From Rhodanobacteraceae bacterium (lineage in GTDB: Bacteria; Pseudomonadota; Gammaproteobacteria; Xanthomonadales; Rhodanobacteraceae), in NCBI GenBank assembly GCA_009996615.1, contig JAACZU010000002.1, positions 206,045 to 270,044 of the forward strand: a stretch of 64,000 bases of DNA. Reading direction: 5' to 3'. Both the position numbers and the translations under genes were made by a program. Under the pieces are notes generated by a model. The model was not told the origin of the DNA, made no database searches, and saw only the letters and a program-made list of their open reading frames with translations. Position 1 is the stretch's first letter; each line of letters begins with the position of its first letter. Positions 1-9,889 of the stretch are shown here, one piece after another.

Positions 1-1312
1 GTCCGCCGTCGCGCGCGAAGCGGTTGATGCACACGTCCATCCACGCGCCGCCGCGCTTGCCGCTGCGCGCGTAGAGGTCGAGGTAGGCGCCGGCGAACAC
101 GCGGCCGTCGGCGTCGACGAGGTCGTAGTAGCGCACGTCCGGATGCCAGGTATCCACGCCCTCGCGCTGGCGCAGCGCGATGCCGAACACGCGCTCGGTG
201 ATCGCGAACAGGCCGGCGATGACCGCGTCGGCGGCGAAGTAGGGCTTGAGCTCCTCCTCGTTCAGCGCGTACTTCTTCTCGCGCAGCTTCTCCGCCGCGT
301 AGCCGACGTCCCACGGCTGCAGGTCGGAGAGGCCCAGCTCGTCCGCGGCGAACGCGCGCAGCTCGTCGAGCTCGCGCTGCGCGACCGGCCTGGCGCGCGC
401 GGCGAGATCGTCGAGGAACGCGAGCACCGCATCCGGCGACGGCGCCATCTTGGTCGCCAGCGACTCCTCCGCCGCATCGCGGAAGCCGAGCAGCTGCGCG
501 GCCTCGTGGCGCAGCGCGAGGATCTTCTCGATGCGCGCGGAGTTGTCGAACTCGCCCGCGTTCGGGCCCTGGTCCGAGGCACGCGTCTGGTAGGCGCGGT
601 AGACGCGCTCGCGCAGCGCACGGTCGTCGGCATAGGTCAGCACCGCCTGCACGCTCGGCTGCTTCAGCGTGACCAGCCAGCCGTCGACGCCCTTCTCCTG
701 CGCATACGCGCGCAGCACCGCGCGGCCGGACTCGGGGATGCCGGCCAGGCCGGCCTCGCTCGCGATCGGCTCGCTCCACGCGTCGGTCGCGTCGAGCACC
801 GCTTCCTCGAACTCGGTCGAGAGCCTCGCGAGCTCATTGGCGATCTCGCGGAAGCGCGTGCGCGCCGGTTCCTCCAGCGCGACGCCGGACAACTTGAAGT
901 CGCGCAGCTCGTGCTCGATCAGCGTGCGCGCCGCGCGCGGCAGCCCGGCCGTCTCGGCGCGGCCGGCGACCGCGTTCACCGCGGCGTACAGCTCGCGGTT
1001 CTGGCCGAGCTCGCTGGCATGCTCGACGATCTTCTCCTGCGCGGTGGCGTAGGCCTTGCGCAGCTCCTCCGAGTCGGCCACGCCGTGCAGGTGCGACACC
1101 GGCGCCCAGGCGCGGTTCAGGCGGTCCTCCAGTTCCTCGCCGAGCAGCAGCACGGACGCGAAATCGCGCGTCGCATTGGACGCGAGCAGCGCATCGATGC
1201 GCGCGCGGTAGTCGGCCAGCAGCGCATCGACCGCCGGTTCGACGTGTTCGGGGCGGATCGCGGAGAAGCGGGGCAGGCCGGTCTCGGCCAGCAGCGGATT
1301 GTCGGGCGTCAT
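1..1312 (-). CDS. prlC: Oligopeptidase A (M3 metallopeptidase), N-terminal part
   Basis: Cytosolic zinc oligopeptidase that degrades short peptides, including cleaved signal peptides. The visible 437 residues start MTPDNPLLAETGLPRFSAI and run through the helical N-terminal half typical of PrlC, with stretches such as NAGEFDNSARIEKIL and ALRHEAAQLLGF. The gene leaves the window at residue 437, after GKRGGAWMDVCINRF, so the HExxH zinc motif and the rest of the catalytic domain (family length about 680 residues) lie outside. The ATG at 1312 gives the expected family N-terminus. It is divergent from the carbonic-anhydrase gene, with about 130 bp between them. Identification rests on family recognition of long conserved stretches. 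Confidence 0.9.
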   Translation of the reverse strand, partial: MTPDNPLLAETGLPRFSAIRPEHVEPAVDALLADYRARIDALLASNATRDFASVLLLGEELEDRLNRAWAPVSHLHGVADSEELRKAYATAQEKIVEHASELGQNRELYAAVNAVAGRAETAGLPRAARTLIEHELRDFKLSGVALEEPARTRFREIANELARLSTEFEEAVLDATDAWSEPIASEAGLAGIPESGRAVLRAYAQEKGVDGWLVTLKQPSVQAVLTYADDRALRERVYRAYQTRASDQGPNAGEFDNSARIEKILALRHEAAQLLGFRDAAEESLATKMAPSPDAVLAFLDDLAARARPVAQRELDELRAFAADELGLSDLQPWDVGYAAEKLREKKYALNEEELKPYFAADAVIAGLFAITERVFGIALRQREGVDTWHPDVRYYDLVDADGRVFAGAYLDLYARSGKRGGAWMDVCINRFARDGG

Positions 1313-1441
1313 GGGCGGGACATTGGAGGGAGTGACCGCACAACGTGGCGCGCGGGCGGAGTGAAATCAAGCGCGCCGTGCGCCTTCGGCGTGCCGGGGG
1401 CGCTTTTGCTAGCCTTGCCGTTTTCCCGCATGCCGTTCCCG

Positions 1442-1981
1442 ATGAACATCCGACCCTACCAAGGCATCACCCCGCGCCTCGGCGCGAACGTCTACATCGA
1501 CGCCGGCGCGCACGTGATCGGCGACGTCGAGATCGGCGAGGACGCCTCGCTGTGGCCCGGCGTGGTCGCGCGCGGCGACGTGCACTACATCCGCATCGGC
1601 GCGCGCACCAACGTGCAGGACGGCACGATCCTGCACGTCACGCATGCCGGCGAATACACCGACGACGGTTTTCCGCTGGTCATCGGCGCCGACGTCACGA
1701 TCGGCCACGCCGCGGTCGTGCACGCCTGCACGATCCACGAGGCCTGCCTGATCGGCATGCACGCGACCGTGCTCGACGGCGTGGTCGTGCACCGGCACAG
1801 CATGATCGGCGCCGGCGCGGTCGTCACGCCGGGCAAGATCGTCGGCGAGGGCGAACTGTGGGTCGGCAACCCGGCGCGCTGCGTGCGCAAGCTGTATGAC
1901 GCCGAGATCGAGCGCCTGTACTACTCGGCTCAGCACTACGTGAGGCTGAAGAACCGCTATCTCGGCATCGACGTGGCATAG
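1442..1981 (+). CDS. yrdA: Gamma-class carbonic anhydrase family protein (YrdA-like)
   Basis: A 179-residue left-handed beta-helix protein of the gamma carbonic anhydrase / YrdA family, probably a cytosolic trimer binding one metal per interface. Imperfect hexapeptide repeats run through almost the whole chain (IGDVEIGEDASLWPGVV, IGADVTIGHAAVVHACTI). The metal-ligand histidines are placed as in the family, in LHVTH and in GHAAVVH. Length matches YrdA. The ATG at 1442 gives MNIRPYQG; an in-frame ATG at 1430 would add MPFP, and neither has a convincing ribosome site. Many YrdA-type proteins show weak or no carbonic anhydrase activity when tested, so catalysis is inferred only. Confidence 0.88.
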   Translation: MNIRPYQGITPRLGANVYIDAGAHVIGDVEIGEDASLWPGVVARGDVHYIRIGARTNVQDGTILHVTHAGEYTDDGFPLVIGADVTIGHAAVVHACTIHEACLIGMHATVLDGVVVHRHSMIGAGAVVTPGKIVGEGELWVGNPARCVRKLYDAEIERLYYSAQHYVRLKNRYLGIDVA

Positions 1982-2004
1982 GGCGGCGGAGCCGGCGGGA
2001 GACT

Positions 2005-2030
2005 GTGGGAGCGGCTTCAGCCGCGATGCT
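2005..2030. repeat. 26-bp dispersed repeat (GTGGGAGCGGCTTCAGCCGC...), copy 1
   Basis: The 26 bases are identical to positions 58490-58515. They contain the small palindrome GCGGCTTCAGCCGC. Sequences of this type are common intergenic repeats in Xanthomonas and Pseudomonas genomes. It lies in the 270-bp spacer after the carbonic anhydrase gene, which otherwise holds only the inverted repeat at 2145-2219. Confidence 0.8.
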
Positions 2031-2144
2031 CTTCAGCCCTGCCCTTCAAGGGGAGGGTTGGGTGGGGATGGTGTTCGAGACGCCATGCGAGTTGCTGTCC
2101 GCAACACCTCACTATCACGGCCGCGCACGCAGGCACTCAAGCGC

Positions 2145-2219
2145 GTAGCCCGGGTAAGCGAAGCGCACCCGGGAGGTTTCGCCAGGATGCCCCGGGTGCG
2201 CTTCGCTTACCCGGGCTAC
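2145..2219. repeat. Perfect 29-bp inverted repeat with 17-nt loop
   Basis: The left arm 2145-2173 (GTAGCCCGGGTAAGCGAAGC...) is the exact complement of the right arm 2191-2219. RNA from either strand would form a very stable hairpin. It sits between convergent genes (carbonic anhydrase and the AhpD-like gene) and may end transcription from both sides, though there is no T tract. The arm sequence resembles dispersed repeats known from xanthomonads. Confidence 0.85.
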
Positions 2220-2251
2220 TCGTTCACGCGGGGCGCAGACCGAGCGCGTGC

Positions 2252-2719
2252 TCACCGCGACGCCGCGTGCGGGCTGACATAGCCGCCGACTTCGGAGCAG
2301 AACGCGATCGCCATGCGGTTCCAGCCGTTGATCGCGATCACCGCCAGCGTCAGGTCGACGATCGCCTTCTCGTCGAAGTGCCGGCGCACCTCGGCATACA
2401 ACGCATCGGGCACGCCGCCTTCGGCGATCCGCGTGACCGCCTCGGTCCAGGCCGGCGCGGCGCGCTCGCGTTCGCTGTAGAACGGCGCCTCGCGCCAGGC
2501 ATTCAACAGGTACAGGCGCTGCTCGGTTTCGCCGCGCTCGCGTGCATCCTTGCTGTGCATGTCCAGGCAGTACGCGCAGCCGTTGATCTGCGACGCGCGC
2601 ATATTGACCAGTTCGATCAGCGACTCCTCCAGGCCGCTTTGGTGCACCTGCTGCTCGGTCGCGAGCAGGGCCTTGAACGCGTCCGGCGATGCGTTCTTGT
2701 AATCGATCCTTTGGTGCAT
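2252..2719 (-). CDS. AhpD-like carboxymuconolactone decarboxylase family protein
   Basis: A 155-residue all-helical protein of the alkylhydroperoxidase AhpD core family. The signature is NGCAYCLDMHSKDAR at about residues 48-62: a CxxC pair followed by a histidine three residues later, the proton-relay arrangement of AhpD. Members reduce peroxides with a thiol partner, but many have no tested substrate. The ATG at 2719 is supported by an upstream GGAGGA about seven bases before it. It is monocistronic, followed after 99 bases on the same strand by nothing but the hairpin at 2145-2219. It is unlikely to be the AhpC partner here because the ahpC gene of this window travels with ahpF. Confidence 0.88.
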   Translation of the reverse strand: MHQRIDYKNASPDAFKALLATEQQVHQSGLEESLIELVNMRASQINGCAYCLDMHSKDARERGETEQRLYLLNAWREAPFYSERERAAPAWTEAVTRIAEGGVPDALYAEVRRHFDEKAIVDLTLAVIAINGWNRMAIAFCSEVGGYVSPHAASR

Positions 2720-2818
2720 GGCGTGTTCCTCCGGCGAGCGTTGACGTTCAGCCCCTCTTCCGCCGGGAGAGGGGTTGGTACGAGGTTGCCATGCGCGATT
2801 CACGCCGCGCGCGCTTAG

Positions 2819-3658
2819 CTATCGCTCGTGCATGAACAGGCGCTGCGCATCGTCGTAACCGAACGGCGCATCGAGGCTGTCGAAGCGGCCGTTGTCGCGC
2901 AGCGCACGCGCCGCGTCGCGCGCGGCCGACAGCGCGAGCGTGGCCAGCCGCGTCGCGGTGCTGACGCGTGCAACGCCGAGGCGGCCCAGTTCGGCCACGT
3001 CCGGCAGGCCGGCGCGCGCACCGATGTTGACGGGCGCGTCGATCGCCGCGCACAGCGCCGCGATCATGGCCGGCTCGGCCAGGCCGATCGGATAGATGCC
3101 GTCGGCGCCGGCGGCGAGGTAGGCACGCGCGCGGCGCAGCGTTTCGTCGTAGCGCTCGGCGTCGCTGGCGCCGTAGCCGACGATCCAGGTATCCACGCGC
3201 GCGTTGATGAAGATCGGCACGCCGGAGGTCCGCGCCACCTCGCGCGCGGCGGCGATCCGTGATGCGGCCTCGTCGAGGCCGCGCAGGCGTTCGTGCCGTA
3301 CGCCGTCTTCGAGATTGATGCCGGCGACGCCGGCTTCGATCACCGCGCGCACGCTCGTGCCGACTTCGGCGGGCGTGTCGCCGTAGCCGGCCTCGAAATC
3401 CGCACTGACCGGCAGCGCGCTGGCGCGCACGATGCGCCGGATCGCCGCGAGGACTTCCGCCAACGGCATCTGTTCGCCATCGGCGTAGCCGAGCGACCAC
3501 GCCACGCCGCCGCTGGTGGTCGCGATCGCGGCAAAGCCGAGGTCCGCGAACGCGCGCGCGCTGCCCGCGTCCCACGCGTTGGGCAACAGCAAGACCTGCC
3601 GGCGGTCATGCAGCGCGCGGAATTGCGCGGCCCGCTCGACCTGTGCACGCGCGTCCAT
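2819..3658 (-). CDS. Isocitrate lyase / PEP mutase superfamily protein
   Basis: A 279-residue TIM-barrel enzyme of the ICL/PEP-mutase superfamily, subgroup of phosphonomutase or oxaloacetate-decarboxylase-like proteins. The family pattern is clear: LLLPNAWDAGSARAFADLGF near the N-terminus, TSGGVAWSLGYADGE, then SADFEAGYGDTPAEV containing the metal-binding acidic residues, and GINLEDG. It lacks the KKCGH loop of true isocitrate lyase, so C-C bond cleavage of a different 2-oxo or hydroxy acid is likelier; the substrate is unknown. The start at 3658 (MDARAQVERAAQFRALH) matches the usual N-terminus. It lies 69 bp downstream of the thiopurine methyltransferase gene on the same strand. Confidence 0.85.
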   Translation of the reverse strand: MDARAQVERAAQFRALHDRRQVLLLPNAWDAGSARAFADLGFAAIATTSGGVAWSLGYADGEQMPLAEVLAAIRRIVRASALPVSADFEAGYGDTPAEVGTSVRAVIEAGVAGINLEDGVRHERLRGLDEAASRIAAAREVARTSGVPIFINARVDTWIVGYGASDAERYDETLRRARAYLAAGADGIYPIGLAEPAMIAALCAAIDAPVNIGARAGLPDVAELGRLGVARVSTATRLATLALSAARDAARALRDNGRFDSLDAPFGYDDAQRLFMHER

Positions 3659-3727
3659 TGGCGGCTTCCTCGATGCCCCTGTCGCAGGGACTTGGGACCG
3701 GCATGGTACGCCGTGGGAGCCGCGCGA

Positions 3728-4405
3728 TCAGGCCGCGCCGAGGAACGCCCCCGCGTGCCGCAGCCGGTACACCGCCGTCGCCAGCGCCGTCACGCCCTCG
3801 GCGGCGAAGCCCGGCTCCGCGGCGAGGATGTCGCGTCGTTCCAGCAGGTCGACGCTCCAGCGTGGCGCGTACAGGCGGCGCACCTCGGCTTCCTCGACCG
3901 AGAACGGCGGGCCGTCCTTCTCGTGCTGCGGGTATTCGAGCGTGATCAAGAGGCCACGGCAGTCGGCCGGCAGGCGCGCGTAGAGCTCGCCGGCGTAGCG
4001 CGCGCGCAGGTCTCGCGGCAGTGCGATCAGCGCGGCGCGGTCGTAGACGCCGGCGCAGTCGGCCAACGCGGCCGCGTCGAGCGCGAACGCATCGCCGCAG
4101 ACCAGTTCGATCTCGCCGGCGACGTAGTGCGTGCCGTAGCGCGACGCGTGCACTTCGGGCATGAGCTTGTTCTCGGCGAAGAACTGCTCGACCGCGAGCG
4201 GCGACAGCTCGACGCCGAGCACGCGATGGCCGCGCGCGGCCAGCCACAGCATGTCCAGCGTCTTGCCGGCCAGCGGCACGAACACGCGGCTGCCGGGCGG
4301 CAGCGCGAGCGTGTCCCAGTGTTTTTCGAGCAACGGCATCACGCGGTCCTGGTGGAAGCCCGTGCGGCCTTCGCGCCAGCGTTGCAGCCAGAAATCGTGG
4401 TCCAT
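3728..4405 (-). CDS. tpm: Thiopurine S-methyltransferase
   Basis: A 225-residue SAM-dependent methyltransferase of the TPMT family, which in bacteria methylates thiopurines and also selenium or tellurium compounds. The diagnostic N-terminus is [16 protein letters not shown], followed by [16 protein letters not shown] (cofactor-binding loop), GVELSPLAV, and [11 protein letters not shown], then [16 protein letters not shown], all in family order. The ATG at 4405 gives MDHDFW, the usual family start; a longer in-frame extension to 4516 would add low-complexity sequence unlike any TPMT. Length matches bacterial Tpm (about 218). It is transcribed towards the PEP-mutase-like gene. Confidence 0.93.
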   Translation of the reverse strand: MDHDFWLQRWREGRTGFHQDRVMPLLEKHWDTLALPPGSRVFVPLAGKTLDMLWLAARGHRVLGVELSPLAVEQFFAENKLMPEVHASRYGTHYVAGEIELVCGDAFALDAAALADCAGVYDRAALIALPRDLRARYAGELYARLPADCRGLLITLEYPQHEKDGPPFSVEEAEVRRLYAPRWSVDLLERRDILAAEPGFAAEGVTALATAVYRLRHAGAFLGAA

Positions 4406-4472
4406 CGTGTCCTCTTGCGTCGAAGCGCGTCGTGCCCGGTCGCCCAACGATAGGGGACTGGGAGCCTGTGCG

Positions 4473-4730
4473 TCAGTCCGGTCGCGTTGCCCGCTCGAGC
4501 GCATCGAGCATCGCAATGGCCTCGACGCGATCGGCGCCGCACATCGCCGCCGATGGCCGCAGGCCGCGGCAGACCGCGGGCCGTTCCGGTCGGCCGAACA
4601 GCGCGCAGCGGTAGTCGTCGAGCAGCTGCACGCACGGGATTCCGGCCGGCTTGCCGTGTGGCATGCCCGGGATCGGCGAGGAGATCGACGGCGCGATGCA
4701 GCAGGCGCCGCAGCCAGACCGGCAGTCCAT
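4473..4730 (-). CDS. YkgJ-family zinc/iron-chelating cysteine cluster protein
   Basis: An 85-residue protein starting [14 protein letters not shown], with further cysteines in [23 protein letters not shown] and AAMCGADR. This is the cysteine cluster of the YkgJ family (thought to chelate a metal; function not established). The ATG at 4730 lies two bases after the aroE stop, so it is translated as the second gene of an aroE operon. Alternative longer readings are out of frame with the conserved start. The family is often found as a small partner gene in proteobacteria. Confidence 0.85.
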   Translation of the reverse strand: MDCRSGCGACCIAPSISSPIPGMPHGKPAGIPCVQLLDDYRCALFGRPERPAVCRGLRPSAAMCGADRVEAIAMLDALERATRPD

Positions 4731-4732
4731 GC

Positions 4733-5542
4733 TCAGCCCCGCAACGCGGCGTACACCGGCGCGGTGTCGGGCCGGCGTCCGTGCCACAGCGCGAACGACT
4801 CGGCCGCCTGCTCGACCAGCATGCCGAGGCCGTCGACGGCGTGCGTCGCACCGGCGGCGCGGGCGGCGGCGAGGAACGGCTGCGCGGCGCGGCCATAGGA
4901 CAGGTCGTAGGCGAGCGCGTCGGACGCGAACAGCGTCGATGGCAGCGCCAGCGTGGCGCCGGCGTGGCCGGCGGCGGTCGCGTTCACGACGAGGTCGAAG
5001 GCGCCGGCCTCGGCGAGCCCGCTCCAGGCGAGCGCACGCGCAGGCGCGCCGAGTGCGGCGGCGAGCGCGGCGGCGCGTTCGTGCGTGCGGTTCGCGATCG
5101 CGAGTTCGCCCGCGCCGGCGCCGGCCAGCGCGAACGCGGCCGCGCGTGCGGCGCCGCCGGCGCCGAGCAGCAGGATGCGTTGATCGCGGGGGTCGAGCGC
5201 ATGCCGCTCGCGCAGGTCGCGCAGCAGGCCGGCGCCGTCGGTGCTGTCGCCGTGCCAGCCTTCGCCCTCGCGCAGCAGCGTGTTGACGCTGCCGCAGCGG
5301 CGCGCGCGTTCGCTCAAGGATGCACACAGCGCGGCCGCATCTTCCTTCAGCGGTAGCGTCACGTTCGCGCCGCGGCCGCCGGCGTGCGCGAACGCATCGA
5401 GCGCGTGCGGGAATTCGGCGCGGCCGGCCTCGATCGCGCGGTAGTCGAGCGCGATGCCGAGCTGCGCGCCGAACGCCGCGTGGATGCGCGGCGACAGCGA
5501 GTGCGCGATCGGTTGGCCGAAGACGGCGTAGTGCAGGGTCAT
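4733..5542 (-). CDS. aroE: Shikimate dehydrogenase (NADP+)
   Basis: A 269-residue enzyme reducing 3-dehydroshikimate to shikimate with NADPH in the aromatic amino acid pathway, cytosolic. The substrate-binding [10 protein letters not shown] lies near residue 15, the catalytic Lys in [12 protein letters not shown] near residue 66, GSVNTL follows, and the Rossmann glycine motif is [15 protein letters not shown]. The C-terminal [14 protein letters not shown] is typical. ATG 5542 gives [18 protein letters not shown], which fits AroE exactly. It is co-directional with ykgJ (2-bp gap) and lies downstream of hemB, with a short GGGAGGG-type repeat in the gap. Confidence 0.95.
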   Translation of the reverse strand: MTLHYAVFGQPIAHSLSPRIHAAFGAQLGIALDYRAIEAGRAEFPHALDAFAHAGGRGANVTLPLKEDAAALCASLSERARRCGSVNTLLREGEGWHGDSTDGAGLLRDLRERHALDPRDQRILLLGAGGAARAAAFALAGAGAGELAIANRTHERAAALAAALGAPARALAWSGLAEAGAFDLVVNATAAGHAGATLALPSTLFASDALAYDLSYGRAAQPFLAAARAAGATHAVDGLGMLVEQAAESFALWHGRRPDTAPVYAALRG

Positions 5543-5687
5543 GTCCGTGCGGTGCGGGCGTTGCCCTTTGAGTTGCGAGGCGTGCAGTGTCTCGAACACC
5601 ATCCCCACCCTCCCCTTGATGGGGAGGGCTAAAGAAGCGGATGGCAACGGCGCCGGCCGACCTGCGGTCGTCCAGCCTGCGCGGGGC

Positions 5688-6713
<1,026 letters not shown>

Positions 6714-6905
6714 TCATTGTACGCGCCGCTTCCGGCGCGCCGCCGCGGCGCGATGCCGCGCGATGCACCGAAGGCTCCCGCCGGCCGCATTCAGCCGAGG
6801 TTGGCGGGCGCCAGGCAAACTGTTAAGCACTTGTTAGCCGGTTCGTGCTCCGTTGTTCGCGTGCGACCGGCTTGGGTTCCACAACCCATTGCCGGACATA
6901 AGAAA

Positions 6906-7358
6906 ATGCTGTCCCCGATGCTCGCCGTCCTGTCCGTTGCCGCGCTGCTGCTCGTCACGAGCCTGCGCCGCATCCCCGAGGGCCACGTCTACACGTTCCG
7001 TCGCGTGGGCGGCCACGTGCGCTTGGTCGGCTCCGGCACGCACTGGGTCATGCCGCTGGTCGAGCGGGTCGAACGCAAGATCAGCCTGGCCGGCGCGACC
7101 GTCCAGGTCGAACTGGAGCGCGACGGGCAACGCCAGACCGTCGTGGTCTATTACCAGGTGCTCGACGCCGCGCGCGCCGGTAACCTGCTCGCCGACCTCG
7201 AGGAGCGCCTGCGCGCCGCGACCCGGCGCCAGTTCGCGGCGCCGGAGCTGCCGGCCGAGGCCGACGCGCGGCGGCACTGGCTGAAGCGGGCGCTCAACGC
7301 CGAAGCGCGCGCGAACGGCCTGCTGGTCGCGCGCGTCGACCTCGACGCGCGCGACTGA
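6906..7358 (+). CDS. Small SPFH/stomatin-like membrane protein
   Basis: A 150-residue protein with an N-terminal hydrophobic segment (about residues 3-17, MLAVLSVAALLLV) followed by IPEGHVYTFRRVGGHVRLVGSG and WVMPLVERVERKISLAG. This pattern resembles the first strands of an SPFH domain (stomatin, HflK), where xPEGxxGVxxRxG and a 'GLH' turn occur. The usual SPFH domain plus long coiled coil is missing, so it is much shorter than family members. The role is unknown. It lies 81 bp upstream of rsmG, on the same strand. No strong ribosome site is seen; the start was chosen for the hydrophobic segment. Confidence 0.6.
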   Translation: MLSPMLAVLSVAALLLVTSLRRIPEGHVYTFRRVGGHVRLVGSGTHWVMPLVERVERKISLAGATVQVELERDGQRQTVVVYYQVLDAARAGNLLADLEERLRAATRRQFAAPELPAEADARRHWLKRALNAEARANGLLVARVDLDARD

Positions 7359-7439
7359 GCCGCCGCGGCGGTGACGGCGGGCGTGGATTTTGCGCGCGCC
7401 GGCCCCGATACTTGCCGGCCCGTATCGTTGCGACCCCCG

Positions 7440-8111
7440 ATGTCCGACCGCGATCTCCTGCGGCAGCGCCTCGGCGCCGGTCTGGCTGCCCTGCATCAGG
7501 AACTCCCCGCCGACCGCGTCGAACGGCTGCTCGACTATGTCGAGCTGCTGGCGCGCTGGAATGCCGCCTACAACCTCAGCGCCGTGCGCGACCCGGTCGA
7601 GATGGTCACGCGCCACCTGCTCGACTCGCTCGCCGTGGCGCCCCTCGTCGAGGGCGCCACGCTGGCTGACCTCGGCAGCGGCGCCGGCCTGCCCGGCATC
7701 CCGCTGGCGATCGTCGCGCCGCAGCGCCAGGTCACGCTGGTCGATTCGAACGGCAAGAAGGCGCGCTTCCTGCGCGCGGCCGTGCGCGAGCTCGGCCTGG
7801 CCAACGTGCGCGTGCTCGAAAGCCGCGTCGAGGACGTGCCCGGCACGTTCGACTGCGTGACCGCGCGCGCGTTCGCCACGCTCGCCGACATGCTGGCCTG
7901 GGGCGGCCACCTGCTCGCGCCGGAGGGCCTGTGGGTGGCGCTGAAGGGCCGCTTCCCGCAGGATGAACTCACCGGCGTGCCGGCCGGCGTCCATGTCGAG
8001 GCGGTGGTCGCGCTCGACGTGCCCGGTTTGGACGCGGAGCGCCACGCCGTGATAATCAGGCGGATCGGCCGGCACAACGGCAACGAACACGGGACGGCAG
8101 CGGCATCATGA
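7440..8111 (+). CDS. rsmG: 16S rRNA (guanine-527-N7)-methyltransferase
   Basis: A 223-residue SAM-dependent methyltransferase (GidB) that modifies G527 of 16S rRNA. Conserved blocks: [23 protein letters not shown], the SAM loop [27 protein letters not shown], and TARAFATL. The stop overlaps the parA start by four bases (ATGA), so the two are translationally coupled. The order rsmG-parA-parB near the origin is normal for proteobacteria, though here the usual mnmG upstream is replaced by the SPFH-like gene. Confidence 0.96.
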   Translation: MSDRDLLRQRLGAGLAALHQELPADRVERLLDYVELLARWNAAYNLSAVRDPVEMVTRHLLDSLAVAPLVEGATLADLGSGAGLPGIPLAIVAPQRQVTLVDSNGKKARFLRAAVRELGLANVRVLESRVEDVPGTFDCVTARAFATLADMLAWGGHLLAPEGLWVALKGRFPQDELTGVPAGVHVEAVVALDVPGLDAERHAVIIRRIGRHNGNEHGTAAAS

Positions 8112-8890
8112 CGCGCATCATCGCGATTGCGAACCAGAAGGGCGGGGTCGGCAAGACCACGACCGCGGTCAACCTCGCCGCCGCGCTGGCCGAGGCGCGG
8201 CGCAAGGTGCTGCTGATCGATTTCGACCCGCAGGGCAACGCGACCACCGGCAGCGGCATCGCCAAGAACGTCAAGCCGAACGGCTGCGACGCGCTGCTCG
8301 GCGAGGTGCCGATGGCCGACGCGATCGTGCCGACCGAGGGTGGCTTCGACCTGCTGCCCGGCAACGGCGACCTGACCGCGGCCGAGCTCAAGCTGATGGA
8401 TTCGCTGGCGCGCGAATCGCGCCTGAAGGAGCAGCTCGCCACGCTCGGCGACCGCTACCAGACGATCCTGATCGACTGCCCGCCGACCCTGCACCTGCTC
8501 ACGATCAACGCGCTGACTGCCGCGCACGGCGTGCTGATCCCGGTGCAGTGCGAATACTTCGCGCTGGAGGGCCTGACCAGCCTGCTCGACACGATCGCGG
8601 CGGTGCGCGCGCGCCTGAACCCGCAGCTCGAGGTCGAGGGCCTGCTGCGCACGATGTACGACATGCGCAACAACCTCGGCAACGAGGTTTCGCTGCAGCT
8701 GACCAAGCATTTCGGCGACAAGGTGCTGCGCTCGATCATCCCGCGCAACATCCGCCTGGCCGAGGCGCCCAGCCACGGCAAGCCGATCAACCTCTACGAC
8801 CGCGAGTCACGCGGCGCGATCGCCTACCTCGGCCTCGCCGGCGAGATGCTGCGCCGCGAGCGCATGCCCGGCGCGGCCGCGGCCCACTGA
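8108..8890 (+). CDS. parA: Chromosome-partitioning ATPase ParA (Soj)
   Basis: A 260-residue ParA/Soj ATPase that moves the origin region together with ParB. The deviant Walker [17 protein letters not shown] (residues 9-24) carries the signature lysine [21 protein letters not shown] and [13 protein letters not shown] (Walker B) follow. [20 protein letters not shown]-type C-terminal sequence is present ([13 protein letters not shown]). Length is that of small chromosomal ParA proteins with no N-terminal DNA-binding domain. It is coupled to rsmG (4-bp overlap) and followed after 14 bp by parB. Its parS targets are inside recF, about 42 kb away. Confidence 0.97.
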   Translation: MTRIIAIANQKGGVGKTTTAVNLAAALAEARRKVLLIDFDPQGNATTGSGIAKNVKPNGCDALLGEVPMADAIVPTEGGFDLLPGNGDLTAAELKLMDSLARESRLKEQLATLGDRYQTILIDCPPTLHLLTINALTAAHGVLIPVQCEYFALEGLTSLLDTIAAVRARLNPQLEVEGLLRTMYDMRNNLGNEVSLQLTKHFGDKVLRSIIPRNIRLAEAPSHGKPINLYDRESRGAIAYLGLAGEMLRRERMPGAAAAH

Positions 8891-8904
8891 CGCAGGAACC
8901 TCCG

Positions 8905-9783
8905 ATGGCAGCCAAGAAACGCGGACTCGCACTCGGGCGCGGCCTCGACGCGCTGCTCGGCGGCGGTGGCGGCGATGCCGCCGCGACGCCGCTCGACGCC
9001 GAAGGCGAGCTGCGCACGCTCGACACGCACGCGATCCAGCCCGGCAAGTACCAGCCGCGCCAGCACATGGACGCCGACCTGCTCGACGAGCTGGCCGCCT
9101 CGATCAAGGCGCAGGGCCTGATCCAGCCGGTGGTCGTGCGCGCGATCGGCCCCGGCCGCTACGAGCTGATCGCCGGCGAGCGCCGCTGGCGAGCGGCGCA
9201 GAAGGCGGGCCTCGCCGAGGTGCCGGCGCTGGTCAAGGTCGTGCCGGACCAGGCCGTCGTCGCGATGGCGCTGATCGAGAACATCCAGCGCGAGGACCTG
9301 TCGCCGCTGGAGGAAGCGCAGGCGCTGGCGCGCCTGATCGACGAGTTCGACCTGACCCACCAGCAGGCCGCCGACGCGGTCGGCCGATCCCGCGCGGCGG
9401 TGTCGAACCTGCTGCGCCTGCTCGAACTGCCGGCCGAGATCAAGCGCCTGCTCGACGAGCGCAAGCTCGACATGGGCCACGCGCGCGCACTGGCGACCCT
9501 GCCCGAGCCGCGCGCGATCGCGCTCGCGCGCGAAGCGGCCGACCACGGCTGGTCGGTGCGCGAACTCGAGGAAGCCGTGCGCCGCGCCGACGCGCCGGTG
9601 CTGCCGAAGGCGGCCAAGCCGGCCGCCCGCCCCGACCCGAACATCGCCGCGCTCGAACGCGACCTGGCCGAGAAGCTGGCCACGCGCGTCAGCCTGTCCC
9701 ACGCCAAGAACGGCCGCGGCAAGGTCGTGATCCACTACCACAGCCTCGACGAGCTGGACGGCATCCTCGAGCGGATCCGCTGA
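8905..9783 (+). CDS. parB: Chromosome-partitioning protein ParB (Spo0J)
   Basis: A 292-residue ParB that binds parS and spreads using CTP. N-terminal basic leader MAAKKRGLALGRGLDALLGG; parB nuclease-like/CTPase domain with GLIQPVVVR, the arginine patch GERRWRAAQ and ENIQREDLSPLEEA; helix-turn-helix around HQQAADAVGRSRAAVSNLLRLL that reads parS; a C-terminal dimerisation domain ending DELDGILERIR. A GGAACC stretch lies 5 bases before ATG 8905. It forms an operon with rsmG and parA. Two perfect parS palindromes found at 50353 and 50977 are the likely binding sites. Confidence 0.97.
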   Translation: MAAKKRGLALGRGLDALLGGGGGDAAATPLDAEGELRTLDTHAIQPGKYQPRQHMDADLLDELAASIKAQGLIQPVVVRAIGPGRYELIAGERRWRAAQKAGLAEVPALVKVVPDQAVVAMALIENIQREDLSPLEEAQALARLIDEFDLTHQQAADAVGRSRAAVSNLLRLLELPAEIKRLLDERKLDMGHARALATLPEPRAIALAREAADHGWSVRELEEAVRRADAPVLPKAAKPAARPDPNIAALERDLAEKLATRVSLSHAKNGRGKVVIHYHSLDELDGILERIR

Positions 9784-9889
9784 CGGCGCCAGCACCACGG
9801 CGGCAGGCTGGACGGCCGCCGGCCGCGGGCAGGACGCGTGCGCGCCCGATCGGCGATAATGCGCCTCTTCCGTGCAGGTTCCCCGCGTC

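Noticed and set aside
143-1414. Long plus-strand open frame ahead of the carbonic anhydrase gene
   Set aside because: It is antisense to prlC, whose reading frame shows clear family similarity. The plus frame is arginine/alanine/leucine-rich, typical of non-coding frames in GC-rich DNA.
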